Shown here one piece after another: positions 1-6,672 of a stretch of DNA of 6,702 nucleotides. The position numbers and the translations under genes were made by a program. The DNA is taken from contig JAPHUG010000322.1 in assembly GCA_026197195.1 (NCBI GenBank), positions 1 to 6,702 on the forward strand, written 5' to 3'. The notes beneath the pieces are model-generated. The model did no database searches, was not told the origin of the DNA, and saw nothing but the letters and a program-made list of their open reading frames with translations. Source of the DNA: Sedimenticola sp. GTDB lineage: Bacteria > Pseudomonadota > Gammaproteobacteria > Chromatiales > Chromatiaceae. How positions within the stretch are numbered: the stretch's first letter is position 1; each line of letters begins with the position of its first letter.

Positions 1-567
1 ACCGTTATTGTTGGTTCGGGTGGGCTGGATGAGCTTGAACAGAAGATTGCCTATCCCATCGTACTCAAGGTGCCGGATGGCTCCTTTTCGTTGGGTGTCT
101 ATAAAGTGGAAAATCGCCAGCAACTGGAGCAGGTCGCCCGAAAACTGTTTAAAAATTCTGATCTTTTGTTGGGGCAGGCCTACACCTATACCCCGTTTGA
201 CTGGCGGGTTGGCATTCTAAACCGCAAGCCGCTCTATGTGTGCCAGTACTTTATGTCAAAGGATCACTGGCAGATCTATGATCATGGCAGTGTCGAAAAA
301 GAGGGGGATTTCCGTACCTTCGCTGTAGAGGATGCCCCTAAAAAAGTGGTAGAGACCGCTCTTAAAGCAGCCAATCTGATCGGTAATGGTCTGTATGGTG
401 TTGACCTAAAAGAGACGGAGGCAGGTGTGGTGGTGATTGAGGTCAACGATAACCCCAGTATAGAGTCGGGGGTTGAGGATGCTGTTCTGGGCGATGCGCT
501 TTATGATGAAATAATGGCCGAGTTTTTGGCACGCATTGAGGCAAGCAAAATTCTGCGCAGCAGCTGA
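1..567 (+). CDS. RimK-like ATP-grasp ligase family protein, C-terminal part (5' end outside window)
   Basis: The frame is open from base 1 and ends at TGA 565-567, giving 188 codons of a protein that begins upstream. It carries the second half of an ATP-grasp fold: a YPIVLKVPDGSFS stretch at about codons 18-30, whose Lys contacts ATP in this family, then D135 in GVDLKE and the metal-binding E147, N149 and N151 in VIEVNDNPS. The tail GVEDAVLGDALYDEIM is typical of the roughly 480-residue 'RimK family' proteins that have an N-terminal domain before the ATP-grasp. Such enzymes join a carboxylate to an amine through an acyl-phosphate, using ATP; RimK itself adds glutamate to ribosomal protein S6. 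The substrate of this longer subfamily is not something I can assign. An internal GTG at 70 is not a plausible start because the conserved fold extends upstream of it. No link to the downstream operon is evident. Confidence 0.85.
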   Translation, partial: TVIVGSGGLDELEQKIAYPIVLKVPDGSFSLGVYKVENRQQLEQVARKLFKNSDLLLGQAYTYTPFDWRVGILNRKPLYVCQYFMSKDHWQIYDHGSVEKEGDFRTFAVEDAPKKVVETALKAANLIGNGLYGVDLKETEAGVVVIEVNDNPSIESGVEDAVLGDALYDEIMAEFLARIEASKILRSS

Positions 568-578
568 AACGTGGCACA

Positions 579-617
579 CCTGATCACCTGTAGGCTATCT
601 TTCAACAGGTGATCAGG
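579..617. repeat. Perfect 13-bp inverted repeat (hairpin) after the RimK-like gene
   Basis: CCTGATCACCTGT at 579-591 is matched exactly by its reverse complement at 605-617, with a 13-base loop. It begins 11 bases after the stop of the ATP-grasp gene, the usual place for a transcription terminator. No T-run follows on either strand, so it is not a canonical intrinsic terminator. It could be a Rho-assisted or mRNA-protecting hairpin, a protein-binding site, or part of a dispersed repeat. The structure is seen directly; the role is inferred. Confidence 0.6.
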
Positions 618-635
618 CGTATTGCTGTTCGTGAA

Positions 636-752
636 TGGCCTAACCTGCGGTCTGGCTAGATCAACATGGAGAATCTCGCCAACCTTAGCAGAGGGTCCAT
701 TGGTCATCATAACGATATGATCAGATAGAAGAACTGCCTTATCCACATTATG
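636..752 (-). pseudogene. Degraded fragment of a nitrate-type ABC transporter ATP-binding protein (NrtD/TauB-like)
   Basis: Read on the minus strand from 752, this gives about 39 codons beginning [11 protein letters not shown], then [17 protein letters not shown] and HVDLARPQVRP. This closely follows the H-loop and C-terminal region of NrtD/SsuB/TauB ATPases, where the usual form is [21 protein letters not shown] followed by a GEIL-x-V-x-L-x-RPR segment. The MMTNGP wording is most typical of the nitrate/cyanate branch. The switch histidine is at 750-752. Upstream of it the frame reads KR instead of VT and no longer resembles the family, and no Walker A, signature or Walker B motif is present. 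Past about 636 the frame stays open but resemblance is lost. It therefore looks like a relic of a deleted gene, not a working one. Recognition is from memory of family motifs. Confidence 0.6.
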
Positions 753-848
753 CCTTTTGATCCGATTGTGGAACTCTTTGCATACAGCGCTTTATTGTTG
801 TTATTCTCGACCTACTTAGCCCACTGGGCTTGTCAGGGTCACAGCATC

Positions 849-1811
849 ATGCTTACGAATGCAACTAATTCTAATGGTAAAAAGGTGCCGCTTGCGATTG
901 GCCGGAGCGCGGCCTGGTGTGATGTGATTGCCCTGGCAAAAAAGATGGCGCCTCTCGAGATGCCGGTTTTAATCACCGGGCAGAGTGGTGTTGGCAAGGA
1001 GGTTGTTGCTCAGATCCTGCATTCCTGGAGTGAGCGTGAACAGGCCAACATAATCCCGCTCAACTGTGGCTTGTTACAGGATCAACTCCTTGAAAGTGAG
1101 CTTTTTGGGCATAAGAAAGGGGCGTTTACCGGGGCTACACAGGAACATGATGGGCTGTTTCATGCCGCTTCTGATGGCACGCTGTTTCTGGATGAGATAG
1201 GTGAGCTATCAGCCACCTGTCAGGCAAAGTTATTGCGGGTACTGGAGAGTGGTGAGTATCGCCCGCTCGGTAGTACTCAGATTAAGCGGACCCGTGCGCG
1301 GATCATTGCGGCCACTCACCGTGATCTGGAGAAGATGATTGCCCAGGGTCGGTTTCGTCAGGATCTCTACTATCGCCTGAATGTACTCACAATCAATATC
1401 CCTTCGCTGAGTAAGAGGGCAGAAGATATCCCATTGCTGGTGGATCATTTTCTGGGACAAGCCTTAGCAGGTGCGCCGTCACCCTCGCTAAGTCAGGGTG
1501 CCATGCAGCAACTACAGGCCCATCACTGGCCCGGAAATGTGCGTGAATTGAAGAATATGATCGAGCGCCTGCGTGTCCATTGTGAGGGTGAGATCACGGC
1601 CGCACAGATTAATTCCATGCTCTCTCCGGGCACTTCTGATGCGGTTGCAAGCAGTCATCTGGCCACCTTTCACGTGGCGGGACCTCTGGCGAGTATGGAG
1701 AGGGCCTATGTGAAGTGGGTGATCGATCACTGCGGTGGAAATATCAGCCAGGCCGCCCGCCTATTGGGTGTATCACGCACAACCATCTATAAACTTCAGG
1801 ATGCCGGTTGA
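849..1811 (+). CDS. Sigma-54-dependent transcriptional activator (AAA+ and Fis-type HTH, no sensory domain)
   Basis: This is an enhancer-binding protein that uses ATP to open sigma-54 RNA polymerase complexes. From this start it is 320 residues, about the length of PspF. Numbered from the ATG at 849, the Walker A motif GQSGVGKE is at about 44-51, the sigma-54-contacting GAFTGA loop at 91-96, Walker B GTLFLDE at 110-116, the RFRQDLYYRLN segment with the likely arginine fingers at about 168-178, and WPGNVREL later in the AAA+ domain. The last 40 residues form a Fis-type helix-turn-helix (ISQAARLLGVSRTTIYKL). No receiver, GAF, PAS or V4R domain is present. The frame is open to an earlier ATG at 750, which would add 33 residues with a hydrophobic run. 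I prefer 849 because no Shine-Dalgarno precedes 750, a weak AGGG lies 10 bases before 849, and the extension is unlike the family. It sits 338 bp upstream of the ligase operon, its probable target. Confidence 0.9.
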   Translation: MLTNATNSNGKKVPLAIGRSAAWCDVIALAKKMAPLEMPVLITGQSGVGKEVVAQILHSWSEREQANIIPLNCGLLQDQLLESELFGHKKGAFTGATQEHDGLFHAASDGTLFLDEIGELSATCQAKLLRVLESGEYRPLGSTQIKRTRARIIAATHRDLEKMIAQGRFRQDLYYRLNVLTINIPSLSKRAEDIPLLVDHFLGQALAGAPSPSLSQGAMQQLQAHHWPGNVRELKNMIERLRVHCEGEITAAQINSMLSPGTSDAVASSHLATFHVAGPLASMERAYVKWVIDHCGGNISQAARLLGVSRTTIYKLQDAG

Positions 1812-1860
1812 TATAAGAAGGCACTATAGTGCAACCTCAAGCCAAATATGTACAGATATT

Positions 1861-1875
1861 GAACAGGTTGTTCAT
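1861..1875. promoter_or_regulatory. Candidate distal activator-binding site (GAACA-GGT-TGTTC with GTTCAT)
   Basis: The sequence GAACAGGTTGTTC (1861-1873) is an inverted repeat with 5-bp arms, and it runs into the first copy of the hexamer GTTCAT (1870-1875). The longer word TTGTTCAT (1868-1875) recurs at 1950-1957, exactly 82 bp away, close to eight helical turns. It lies about 200 bp upstream of the predicted -24 element, within the usual range for enhancer sites bound by sigma-54 activators. Binding by the upstream-encoded activator is inferred. Confidence 0.35.
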
Positions 1876-1951
1876 TCTGCGACTATTTGTGGCTAAAGCC
1901 TTGTTATTACTCCTGTAATTTCAGACGTAATATGAAATAATGAGTAGTATT

Positions 1952-1966
1952 GTTCATATTATGAAC
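1952..1966. promoter_or_regulatory. Candidate proximal activator-binding site: 15-bp palindrome GTTCATA-T-TATGAAC
   Basis: This is a perfect 7-bp inverted repeat around one central base, of the dyad type bound by Fis-type HTH dimers. Its arms supply the second and third copies of GTTCAT in this intergenic region. Its centre is about 110 bp upstream of the predicted sigma-54 -24 element, a normal enhancer distance. The palindrome is directly seen; its use as an upstream activating sequence is inferred from position and from the neighbouring activator gene. Confidence 0.45.
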
Positions 1967-2012
1967 GAAAGAGCTCTTTTTCGTGTTCTGGCTGTTGGCA
2001 GCTAACCCCTCC

Positions 2013-2060
2013 ATAAACATTATAAAAAATAGGTAATTAAGAAATATTTTTCATGTTATA
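2013..2060. other. AT-rich tract between candidate enhancer sites and promoter
   Basis: This stretch is almost all A and T, with short A-runs at 2023-2029 and T-runs at 2047-2051. Sigma-54 promoters often have an intrinsically bent or IHF-bound segment here, which loops the enhancer onto the polymerase. I found no good match to the IHF consensus on either strand, so only a possible intrinsic bend is proposed. Apart from this tract, the candidate sites and the promoter, I see nothing coding in 1812-2149. Confidence 0.25.
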
Positions 2061-2068
2061 GGCCTGTG

Positions 2069-2084
2069 TGGCCTGGATAATGCA
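2069..2084 (+). promoter_or_regulatory. Sigma-54 (-24/-12) promoter of the ligase-TRAP operon
   Basis: TGGCCTGGATAATGCA matches the sigma-54 consensus TGGCAYR-N4-TTGCW at most positions. The invariant GG (2070-2071) and GC (2082-2083) are separated by exactly 10 bases. Departures are C for A in the -24 box and A for the first T in the -12 box. Transcription would begin near 2095, leaving a leader of about 55 bases before the ligase ATG at 2150. A sigma-54 activator gene directly upstream strengthens the call. Confidence 0.6.
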
Positions 2085-2149
2085 AAATATTTCACTATTG
2101 GTGTGGTAGATGAACGATTAATCCTAATCAGGTGGAGTGACTTAGACAT

Positions 2150-3727
2150 ATGAGCCTGCAGAAGACTTATGTCGAGAGTGCCATGAATGCCGGTGACGAA
2201 ATACTGAAGCCAGTCCTCACACAGGGACTGGGTGAGGCGATTGCTGTCATTGATGAGAGCGGGGTGACGAGTTATACCGAGCTTGATACGCTGGCCAATC
2301 GGATTGGTAATGCGCTGAGAGCTGAAGGTGTAAGGCCCGAGGAGCGGGTGCTGTTTTTACTGGAAGACTCGGCTGATCTGGTGGCGGCATATCTGGGTGT
2401 CATGCGTATCGGCGCGGTTGCTATTACCTATAATCGAAAGGCGGTCGAGAAGGATCTGGTTTTTGTTATCAATGAGAGCCGGGCCGGCGTGCTGTTTATT
2501 GAGGAGGATTTTATTGAGCCCTTTAAACAGCTACAACCTCTGATTACCCATACAGTAAAACTGATTGTCAGAAAGGGAGAATCACAACAATTCTCTACGC
2601 TGCTTGACTTGGTGGCCGATAGCCCGAGTACACCATGCTCCATCATTATGTCGCCTGATGATATGGCTTTCTGGATATATACCTCAGGTACCACGGGCAA
2701 ACCGAAAGCAGCGGTTCATCTGCATCACGACATTATTGTGAGTGACCTGCATTTACGAGAGAACCTGAAGGTTAAGCCGGGTGAAAAAATACTCTGCACC
2801 TCAAAGCTGTTTTTTGCCTATCCACTGGCCCATGGTTTTTTTGCCGGGTTACGTTGTGGTGCCACACTCATCCTGTTTGATGGATGGCCAACCCCTGAAC
2901 GGACTGGAGAGTTGGTGAAGCTGCATCAGCCAGATCTCTTTTTCAGTGTGCCCACCTTTTATCGAAAACTGCTCGACCTGGGTATCGCCAAGCATGCTTC
3001 GTTTAGTGCTATTCGCTGTTGTGTATCGGCCGGTGAACAGCTGCCAGGTCCCCTGTATGACGAGTGGCTGGCGGTTACCGGGAAGCGGATCTATCAGGGG
3101 ATCGGTACGACGGAAACGTTGATTCTGTTTATCGTCAATACGCCTGACGCGCATAAGCCGGGGGCAACTGGACGTGTCGTGCCCTGGGCCGAGGTGCGCT
3201 TGACCAGTCAGGATGGAGAGCCGATCCATGAGGCGGATACGCCGGGTGTCGCCTGGCTAAGGATGCCCTCGGTATGTGATCGATACTGGAATCGACAGGA
3301 TATGACCCGACACGCCTTTAATGGGGTTTGGTATCGAACCGGAGACATCTTCAGCTTTGATAAGGAGGGTTGGTGGTATCACCAGGGGCGTGCTGATCAT
3401 ATGTTGAAAATATCTGGGCAATGGGTCAGCCCGGTTGAGATTGAGTGTTGTGCACTATCACTCTCTGATGTAGCGGAAGCCGCCGTTGTTGAGGTATCCG
3501 GAAAAGCGGGCCAGACAGATATTGTTCTGTTTGTCGAACCAAAACAGGTCGTTAATGATCCGCTGCTATTGATAGAAAAAGTGCAGATAACCTTAAGAAA
3601 GGAGTTGGCGCACTTCAAATGTCCGAAAGCTATTCGGCTGATTGATGAAGTGCCAAAGACGGCAACAGGGAAGATACAGAAGTTCAAATTACAACAGATG
3701 CTTGAAGAGACTGAACCGGCTGCCTGA
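2150..3727 (+). CDS. Benzoate-CoA ligase family acyl-CoA synthetase (ANL superfamily)
   Basis: This cytoplasmic enzyme is predicted to activate a carboxylic acid with ATP and coenzyme A, giving acyl-CoA, AMP and pyrophosphate through an acyl-adenylate. At 525 residues it is normal length for benzoate- or hydroxybenzoate-CoA ligases. Visible motifs are the phosphate loop YTSGTTGKPK at 177-186, YRTGD at 395-399 (D399 binds the AMP ribose), the hinge region GRADHMLKISG from 413 (hinge Asp D416), and PKTATGKIQKF with catalytic K508. The segments KLFFAYPLAHG and SGQWVSPVEIE are characteristic of the benzoate-CoA ligase group and not of fatty-acid or acetate ligases. One oddity is His417, where the second Asp of GR-x-DD is usual. 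The start has AGGTGGAG at 2130-2137, a slightly long 12 bases upstream. A dctP gene follows 47 bp later, suggesting the transported acid is the substrate. An aromatic acid is likely; other cyclic or short branched acids remain possible. Confidence 0.88.
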   Translation: MSLQKTYVESAMNAGDEILKPVLTQGLGEAIAVIDESGVTSYTELDTLANRIGNALRAEGVRPEERVLFLLEDSADLVAAYLGVMRIGAVAITYNRKAVEKDLVFVINESRAGVLFIEEDFIEPFKQLQPLITHTVKLIVRKGESQQFSTLLDLVADSPSTPCSIIMSPDDMAFWIYTSGTTGKPKAAVHLHHDIIVSDLHLRENLKVKPGEKILCTSKLFFAYPLAHGFFAGLRCGATLILFDGWPTPERTGELVKLHQPDLFFSVPTFYRKLLDLGIAKHASFSAIRCCVSAGEQLPGPLYDEWLAVTGKRIYQGIGTTETLILFIVNTPDAHKPGATGRVVPWAEVRLTSQDGEPIHEADTPGVAWLRMPSVCDRYWNRQDMTRHAFNGVWYRTGDIFSFDKEGWWYHQGRADHMLKISGQWVSPVEIECCALSLSDVAEAAVVEVSGKAGQTDIVLFVEPKQVVNDPLLLIEKVQITLRKELAHFKCPKAIRLIDEVPKTATGKIQKFKLQQMLEETEPAA

Positions 3728-3761
3728 TGTGTGAGCATGAAGGCGGACTGGACTGTTAACC

Positions 3762-3770
3762 GAGGAGGAG
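3762..3770 (+). promoter_or_regulatory. Strong ribosome binding site of dctP
   Basis: GAGGAGGAG contains the full anti-Shine-Dalgarno complement AGGAGG at 3763-3768, six bases before the ATG at 3775. It is clearly the strongest site among the genes of this window. This suits a periplasmic binding protein, which is normally needed in excess over its membrane partners, and it fixes the dctP start. Confidence 0.7.
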
Positions 3771-3774
3771 TGTA

Positions 3775-4809
3775 ATGAAAAAAGTTATAAAATCAGGGCT
3801 GCAACTACTGCTGACGGCCGGTGCGTTGTTAATAGGGACCGTTCAGGCGGCCGAGGTGGAGTTGAAGGTACACCACTTTTTGCCGACACCTGCTACCGCC
3901 CATGCCCAGTTTATCCAGCCCTGGGCGGATAAGGTAATGAAGGAATCGAATGGCCGCATCGATATTAAGATCTACCCGGCCATGCAGTTGGGCGGTAAGC
4001 CGCCACAGCTTTTCGATCAGGTGCGTGATGGGGTGGCGGATATTGTATGGACCGTGCCCGGTTATACCCGCGGCCGTTTTCCGCTCACGGAGGTGTTTGA
4101 ACTACCCTTTGTGGCCGGTAGCGCGGAAGCTACCAGTCAGGCTGCCTGGGTGTTTTATGAGAAGTATATGAAGGAAGAGTACAAAGATGTACATCCCATC
4201 ATGATACACACCCATGCACCAGGGCAGTTTCATATGCGGGACAAACCGATCATGTCACTCGCAGATCTGAAAAATACCAAGGTAAGGGCACCTACCCGGA
4301 CGATTAATGAGGCACTCAAATACATCGGTGCGACACCGGTGGGTATGCCGGTTCCGGCGGTACCTCAGGCATTGTCAAAAGGTGTGGTGGATGGTGCCAT
4401 GTTGCCTTATGAAGTGACACTGCCACTCAAGGCCCATGAACTGGTTAAGTATCACACGGAGTTTGGCGGTGAGAGCGGTATCTATACCACCATGTTCCTG
4501 TTTGCCATGAACAAGGCCAAATACGAGAGTCTGCCGGCTGATCTGAAACAGGTGATTGATAATAACTCGGGTATCGCCCTGTCCAAGCAGATTGGTCATG
4601 TCTGGGATGAGGCTGATAATCCCGGTCGTGATGCGGCAAAGAAACGCGGCAATATTATCAATGTCATCGAAGGTGAGGAGCTGGAACGCTGGAAAGTGGC
4701 GACGCAACCGGTAATTGATGACTGGATCAAGAGCACGAATGAGCAGGGCCTTGATGGAAAGCAGATGTATGAAGAGGCAAGAATGCTGGTTAAAAAGTAC
4801 AGTCATTAA
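3775..4809 (+). CDS. dctP: TRAP transporter periplasmic substrate-binding protein (DctP family)
   Basis: This is the secreted solute receptor of a TRAP uptake system, which binds an organic acid in the periplasm and delivers it to DctQM. It has 344 residues, typical of the family. The N-terminus is a classic Sec signal peptide: basic MKK, a hydrophobic core at about 8-23, and a likely cut after TVQA near residue 25-26. The mature part has the expected landmarks: GRIDIKIYPAMQLGG at 60-74, VRDGVADIVWTVPGY at 83-97, and DLKNTKVRAPT around R171, the conserved arginine that pairs with the substrate carboxylate in most DctP proteins. Later segments VPAVPQALSKGVVDGAMLP and the C-terminal helices also fit. 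It lies 47 bp after the ligase and 23 bp before dctQ, so it is almost certainly in one operon. Members with ligase neighbours can bind aromatic acids, but the ligand here cannot be read from sequence alone. Confidence 0.92.
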   Translation: MKKVIKSGLQLLLTAGALLIGTVQAAEVELKVHHFLPTPATAHAQFIQPWADKVMKESNGRIDIKIYPAMQLGGKPPQLFDQVRDGVADIVWTVPGYTRGRFPLTEVFELPFVAGSAEATSQAAWVFYEKYMKEEYKDVHPIMIHTHAPGQFHMRDKPIMSLADLKNTKVRAPTRTINEALKYIGATPVGMPVPAVPQALSKGVVDGAMLPYEVTLPLKAHELVKYHTEFGGESGIYTTMFLFAMNKAKYESLPADLKQVIDNNSGIALSKQIGHVWDEADNPGRDAAKKRGNIINVIEGEELERWKVATQPVIDDWIKSTNEQGLDGKQMYEEARMLVKKYSH

Positions 4810-4832
4810 CGGCTGCGTTTAGATCAGAACCG

Positions 4833-5345
4833 ATGACAAACAGCGAAAACATGACTCAGCCCGGCCCACTGGGTCGGGCCATTCATAGCCTGGCTCGAGT
4901 GACGGCCATTGCCGGTGGGTTGATCTTACTGGCACTGGCATTGATGACGGTCGTCAGTGTGCTGGGGCGTTACCTGTTCAGTCTACCTATACCGGGTGAT
5001 TTTGAACTGGTGGAAGTGGGTTGTGCTATTACGGTGTTTGCTTTTCTTCCTTATTGCCAGTTACACAGCGGTAATGTTGTGGTTGATTTTTTTACGATGA
5101 ACGTGGGCGTTAAGACCCGTGGCCGTATGGATAGTGTGGGCAGTGTTATTTTTGGCATTATTGCAGCACTGCTCACGTGGCGTCTTGCTCTGGGGGGGTA
5201 TGACATGTTTCGTTACGAGGAGCAGACCATGATATTGGGCCTGTCCCGATGGTGGGGTTTTATCCCCATTGTTGCCTCACTCGCGCTACTGACGGTGGTC
5301 TGTTTTTATACCGCAAGTCGTCAATGGAGTAATCGGACTCTATGA
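4833..5345 (+). CDS. dctQ: TRAP transporter small membrane subunit (DctQ family)
   Basis: This small inner-membrane subunit pairs with DctM in the TRAP permease. It has 170 residues and four predicted membrane helices, at about 23-49, 59-77, 102-123 and 141-161, as expected for DctQ. The segment PIPGDFELVEVG before helix 2 and the LHSGNVVVDFF stretch after it are typical of the family. The ATG at 4833 has no clear Shine-Dalgarno, and an in-frame ATG at 4851 is an alternative start; either leaves the helices intact. Low initiation would fit its minor stoichiometry relative to DctP. Its stop codon overlaps the dctM start by four bases (ATGA), which indicates translational coupling. Confidence 0.9.
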   Translation: MTNSENMTQPGPLGRAIHSLARVTAIAGGLILLALALMTVVSVLGRYLFSLPIPGDFELVEVGCAITVFAFLPYCQLHSGNVVVDFFTMNVGVKTRGRMDSVGSVIFGIIAALLTWRLALGGYDMFRYEEQTMILGLSRWWGFIPIVASLALLTVVCFYTASRQWSNRTL

Positions 5346-6661
5346 GTGGCATGGCGATAGGCGCTTTGATGTTTGGTGTACTGCTTTTACTGATTGCATT
5401 ACGACTCTCCATTGGTGTCGCGATGCTGCTGGTAGGCATGATCGGCTATGTGTTGTTATCTGGCTGGACACCGCTGATCAGCTACCTGAAAACTGCAGCC
5501 TACTGGCGTTTCTCCACCTATGACCTCTCTGTGGTACCCCTGTTTCTTTTGATGGGGCAATTTGCCAGTAAGGCGGGGTTGAGCCGGGCGCTGTTCCATA
5601 CGGCCAGTGTCTGGTTGGGCCATCGTCGGGGGGGTATCGCAATGGCTGCAATAGGTGGCTGTGCTGGATTCGGTGCCATCTGTGGCTCTTCCCTGGCAAC
5701 GGCAGCAACGATTGGCCAGGTGGCATTGCCTGAATTGAAACGCCATGGTTACTCCGGTTGTCTGGCCACAGGGGCGCTGGCGGCAGGGGGTACATTGGGT
5801 ATCCTGATCCCACCTTCCGTTATCCTTGTCATCTACGCGATCTTAACCGAGGGAAATATCGCGACCATGTTTCAGGCCGCCTTCATCCCCGGCTTTCTGG
5901 CGGCCTTTGGTTACCTTATTGCTATTGCGGTCTATGTGCGATTAAAACCTGAGTCTGGTCCGGCCGGGCCTGCCAGCAGTCTGCAGGAGAAGATCAGAAG
6001 TCTGAGTGATATCTGGGCGGTCGCCCTGATATTCATTGTGGTTATCGGCGGCATCTATGCCGGTGCCTTTACACCGACAGAGGGGGCGGCAGTCGGCGCT
6101 ATTACGACCGGATTGCTAGCCGCTACGCATGGTCACTTGCGCTGGGAAGGCCTGAAGGAGTGCCTGCTCGGTACGGCCAGCGCTACTGCAATGATCTTCC
6201 TGATTGTCTTTGGGGCGGACCTCTTTAATGCCTTTTTGGCACTCACCCAAATGCCATCTGAGGCTGCACGATTGATAGGCGACAGTAACCTGTCTCCTTA
6301 TCTGGTGTTGGTGGTGATGTTGTTGCTTTATCTTATCTTTGGCTGTGTCATGGATTCCCTGTCGATGATTCTGTTGACTGTTCCCATCTTCTGGCCCATT
6401 TTGATGGGGTTGGATTTTGCCATGGATCCGGAAGAACTGAAGATCTGGTTTGGTATTATTGCGCTCATTGTAGTTGAGGTGGGACTCATCACGCCTCCGG
6501 TGGGGATGAATGTCTTTATCATTAACAAAATGGCTGAAGATGTGCCCATGATTGAGAGCTTCAAAGGTGTGATGCCATTCCTGATTTCGGATGTGGTGCG
6601 CGTTGTTATCCTGATACTGTTTCCATCGATCACCTTGTTGTTACCGCGCCTGCTAAGTTAA
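5342..6661 (+). CDS. dctM: TRAP transporter large permease subunit (DctM family)
   Basis: This is the main translocation channel of the TRAP transporter, driven by an ion gradient and not by ATP. At 439 residues it has the usual length and is hydrophobic throughout, with a dozen or so membrane segments. Recognisable family signatures are GAICGSSLATAATIG around 112-126, GTLGILIPPS at about 150-159, FTPTEGAAVGA near 243-253, and the late GLITPPVGMNVFII around 381-394; the paired PP loops are characteristic of the inverted-repeat fold. The ATG overlaps the dctQ stop in ATGA, and GGAG at 5326-5329 may help initiation. The gene ends at TAA 6659-6661 and appears intact. It completes a three-component system with dctP and dctQ. 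Confidence 0.93.
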   Translation: MSGMAIGALMFGVLLLLIALRLSIGVAMLLVGMIGYVLLSGWTPLISYLKTAAYWRFSTYDLSVVPLFLLMGQFASKAGLSRALFHTASVWLGHRRGGIAMAAIGGCAGFGAICGSSLATAATIGQVALPELKRHGYSGCLATGALAAGGTLGILIPPSVILVIYAILTEGNIATMFQAAFIPGFLAAFGYLIAIAVYVRLKPESGPAGPASSLQEKIRSLSDIWAVALIFIVVIGGIYAGAFTPTEGAAVGAITTGLLAATHGHLRWEGLKECLLGTASATAMIFLIVFGADLFNAFLALTQMPSEAARLIGDSNLSPYLVLVVMLLLYLIFGCVMDSLSMILLTVPIFWPILMGLDFAMDPEELKIWFGIIALIVVEVGLITPPVGMNVFIINKMAEDVPMIESFKGVMPFLISDVVRVVILILFPSITLLLPRLLS

Positions 6662-6669
6662 CAGGCGCG
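6645..6669 (+). repeat. GC-rich hairpin spanning the dctM stop codon
   Basis: CGCGCCTG (6645-6652) pairs perfectly with CAGGCGCG (6662-6669) across a 9-base loop that contains the TAA stop. No T-run follows directly. It may stabilise the 3' end of the message or work together with the second hairpin just downstream to end the operon. Confidence 0.5.
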
Positions 6670-6672
6670 AAT

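Noticed and set aside
501..746. Minus-strand open frame of 81 codons as a complete small gene
   Set aside because: It starts inside an ABC ATPase domain, lacks the nucleotide-binding motifs, and its 3' part is antisense to the ATP-grasp gene. Only the transporter-like stretch is reported, as a relic.
1819..1835. AGGCACTATAGTGCAAC just after the activator stop, resembling a sigma-54 promoter or a terminator
   Set aside because: GG and GC are separated by 9 bases, not 10. The perfect palindrome GCACTATAGTGC (1821-1832) would fold into only a 4-bp stem and has no T-run. It remains a possible minor protein-binding site.
1904..1919. ATTAC-TCCT-GTAAT inverted repeat as a terminator of the activator gene
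   Set aside because: The stem is only 5 bp, AT-rich and lacks a T-run, so it is too weak to call.
1987..2003. CTGGCTGTTGGCAGC as an alternative sigma-54 promoter
   Set aside because: The GG-to-GC spacing is 9 bases, and the 2069-2084 element is a better match and better placed.
1961..2005. 14-codon open frame starting ATGAACGAAAGA as a leader peptide
   Set aside because: There is no Shine-Dalgarno, it lies upstream of the predicted transcription start, and its first codons are part of the palindrome.
2849..3738. Minus-strand open frames opposite the ligase
   Set aside because: They resemble no known protein and match the shadow frames expected on the strand opposite a well-supported gene.
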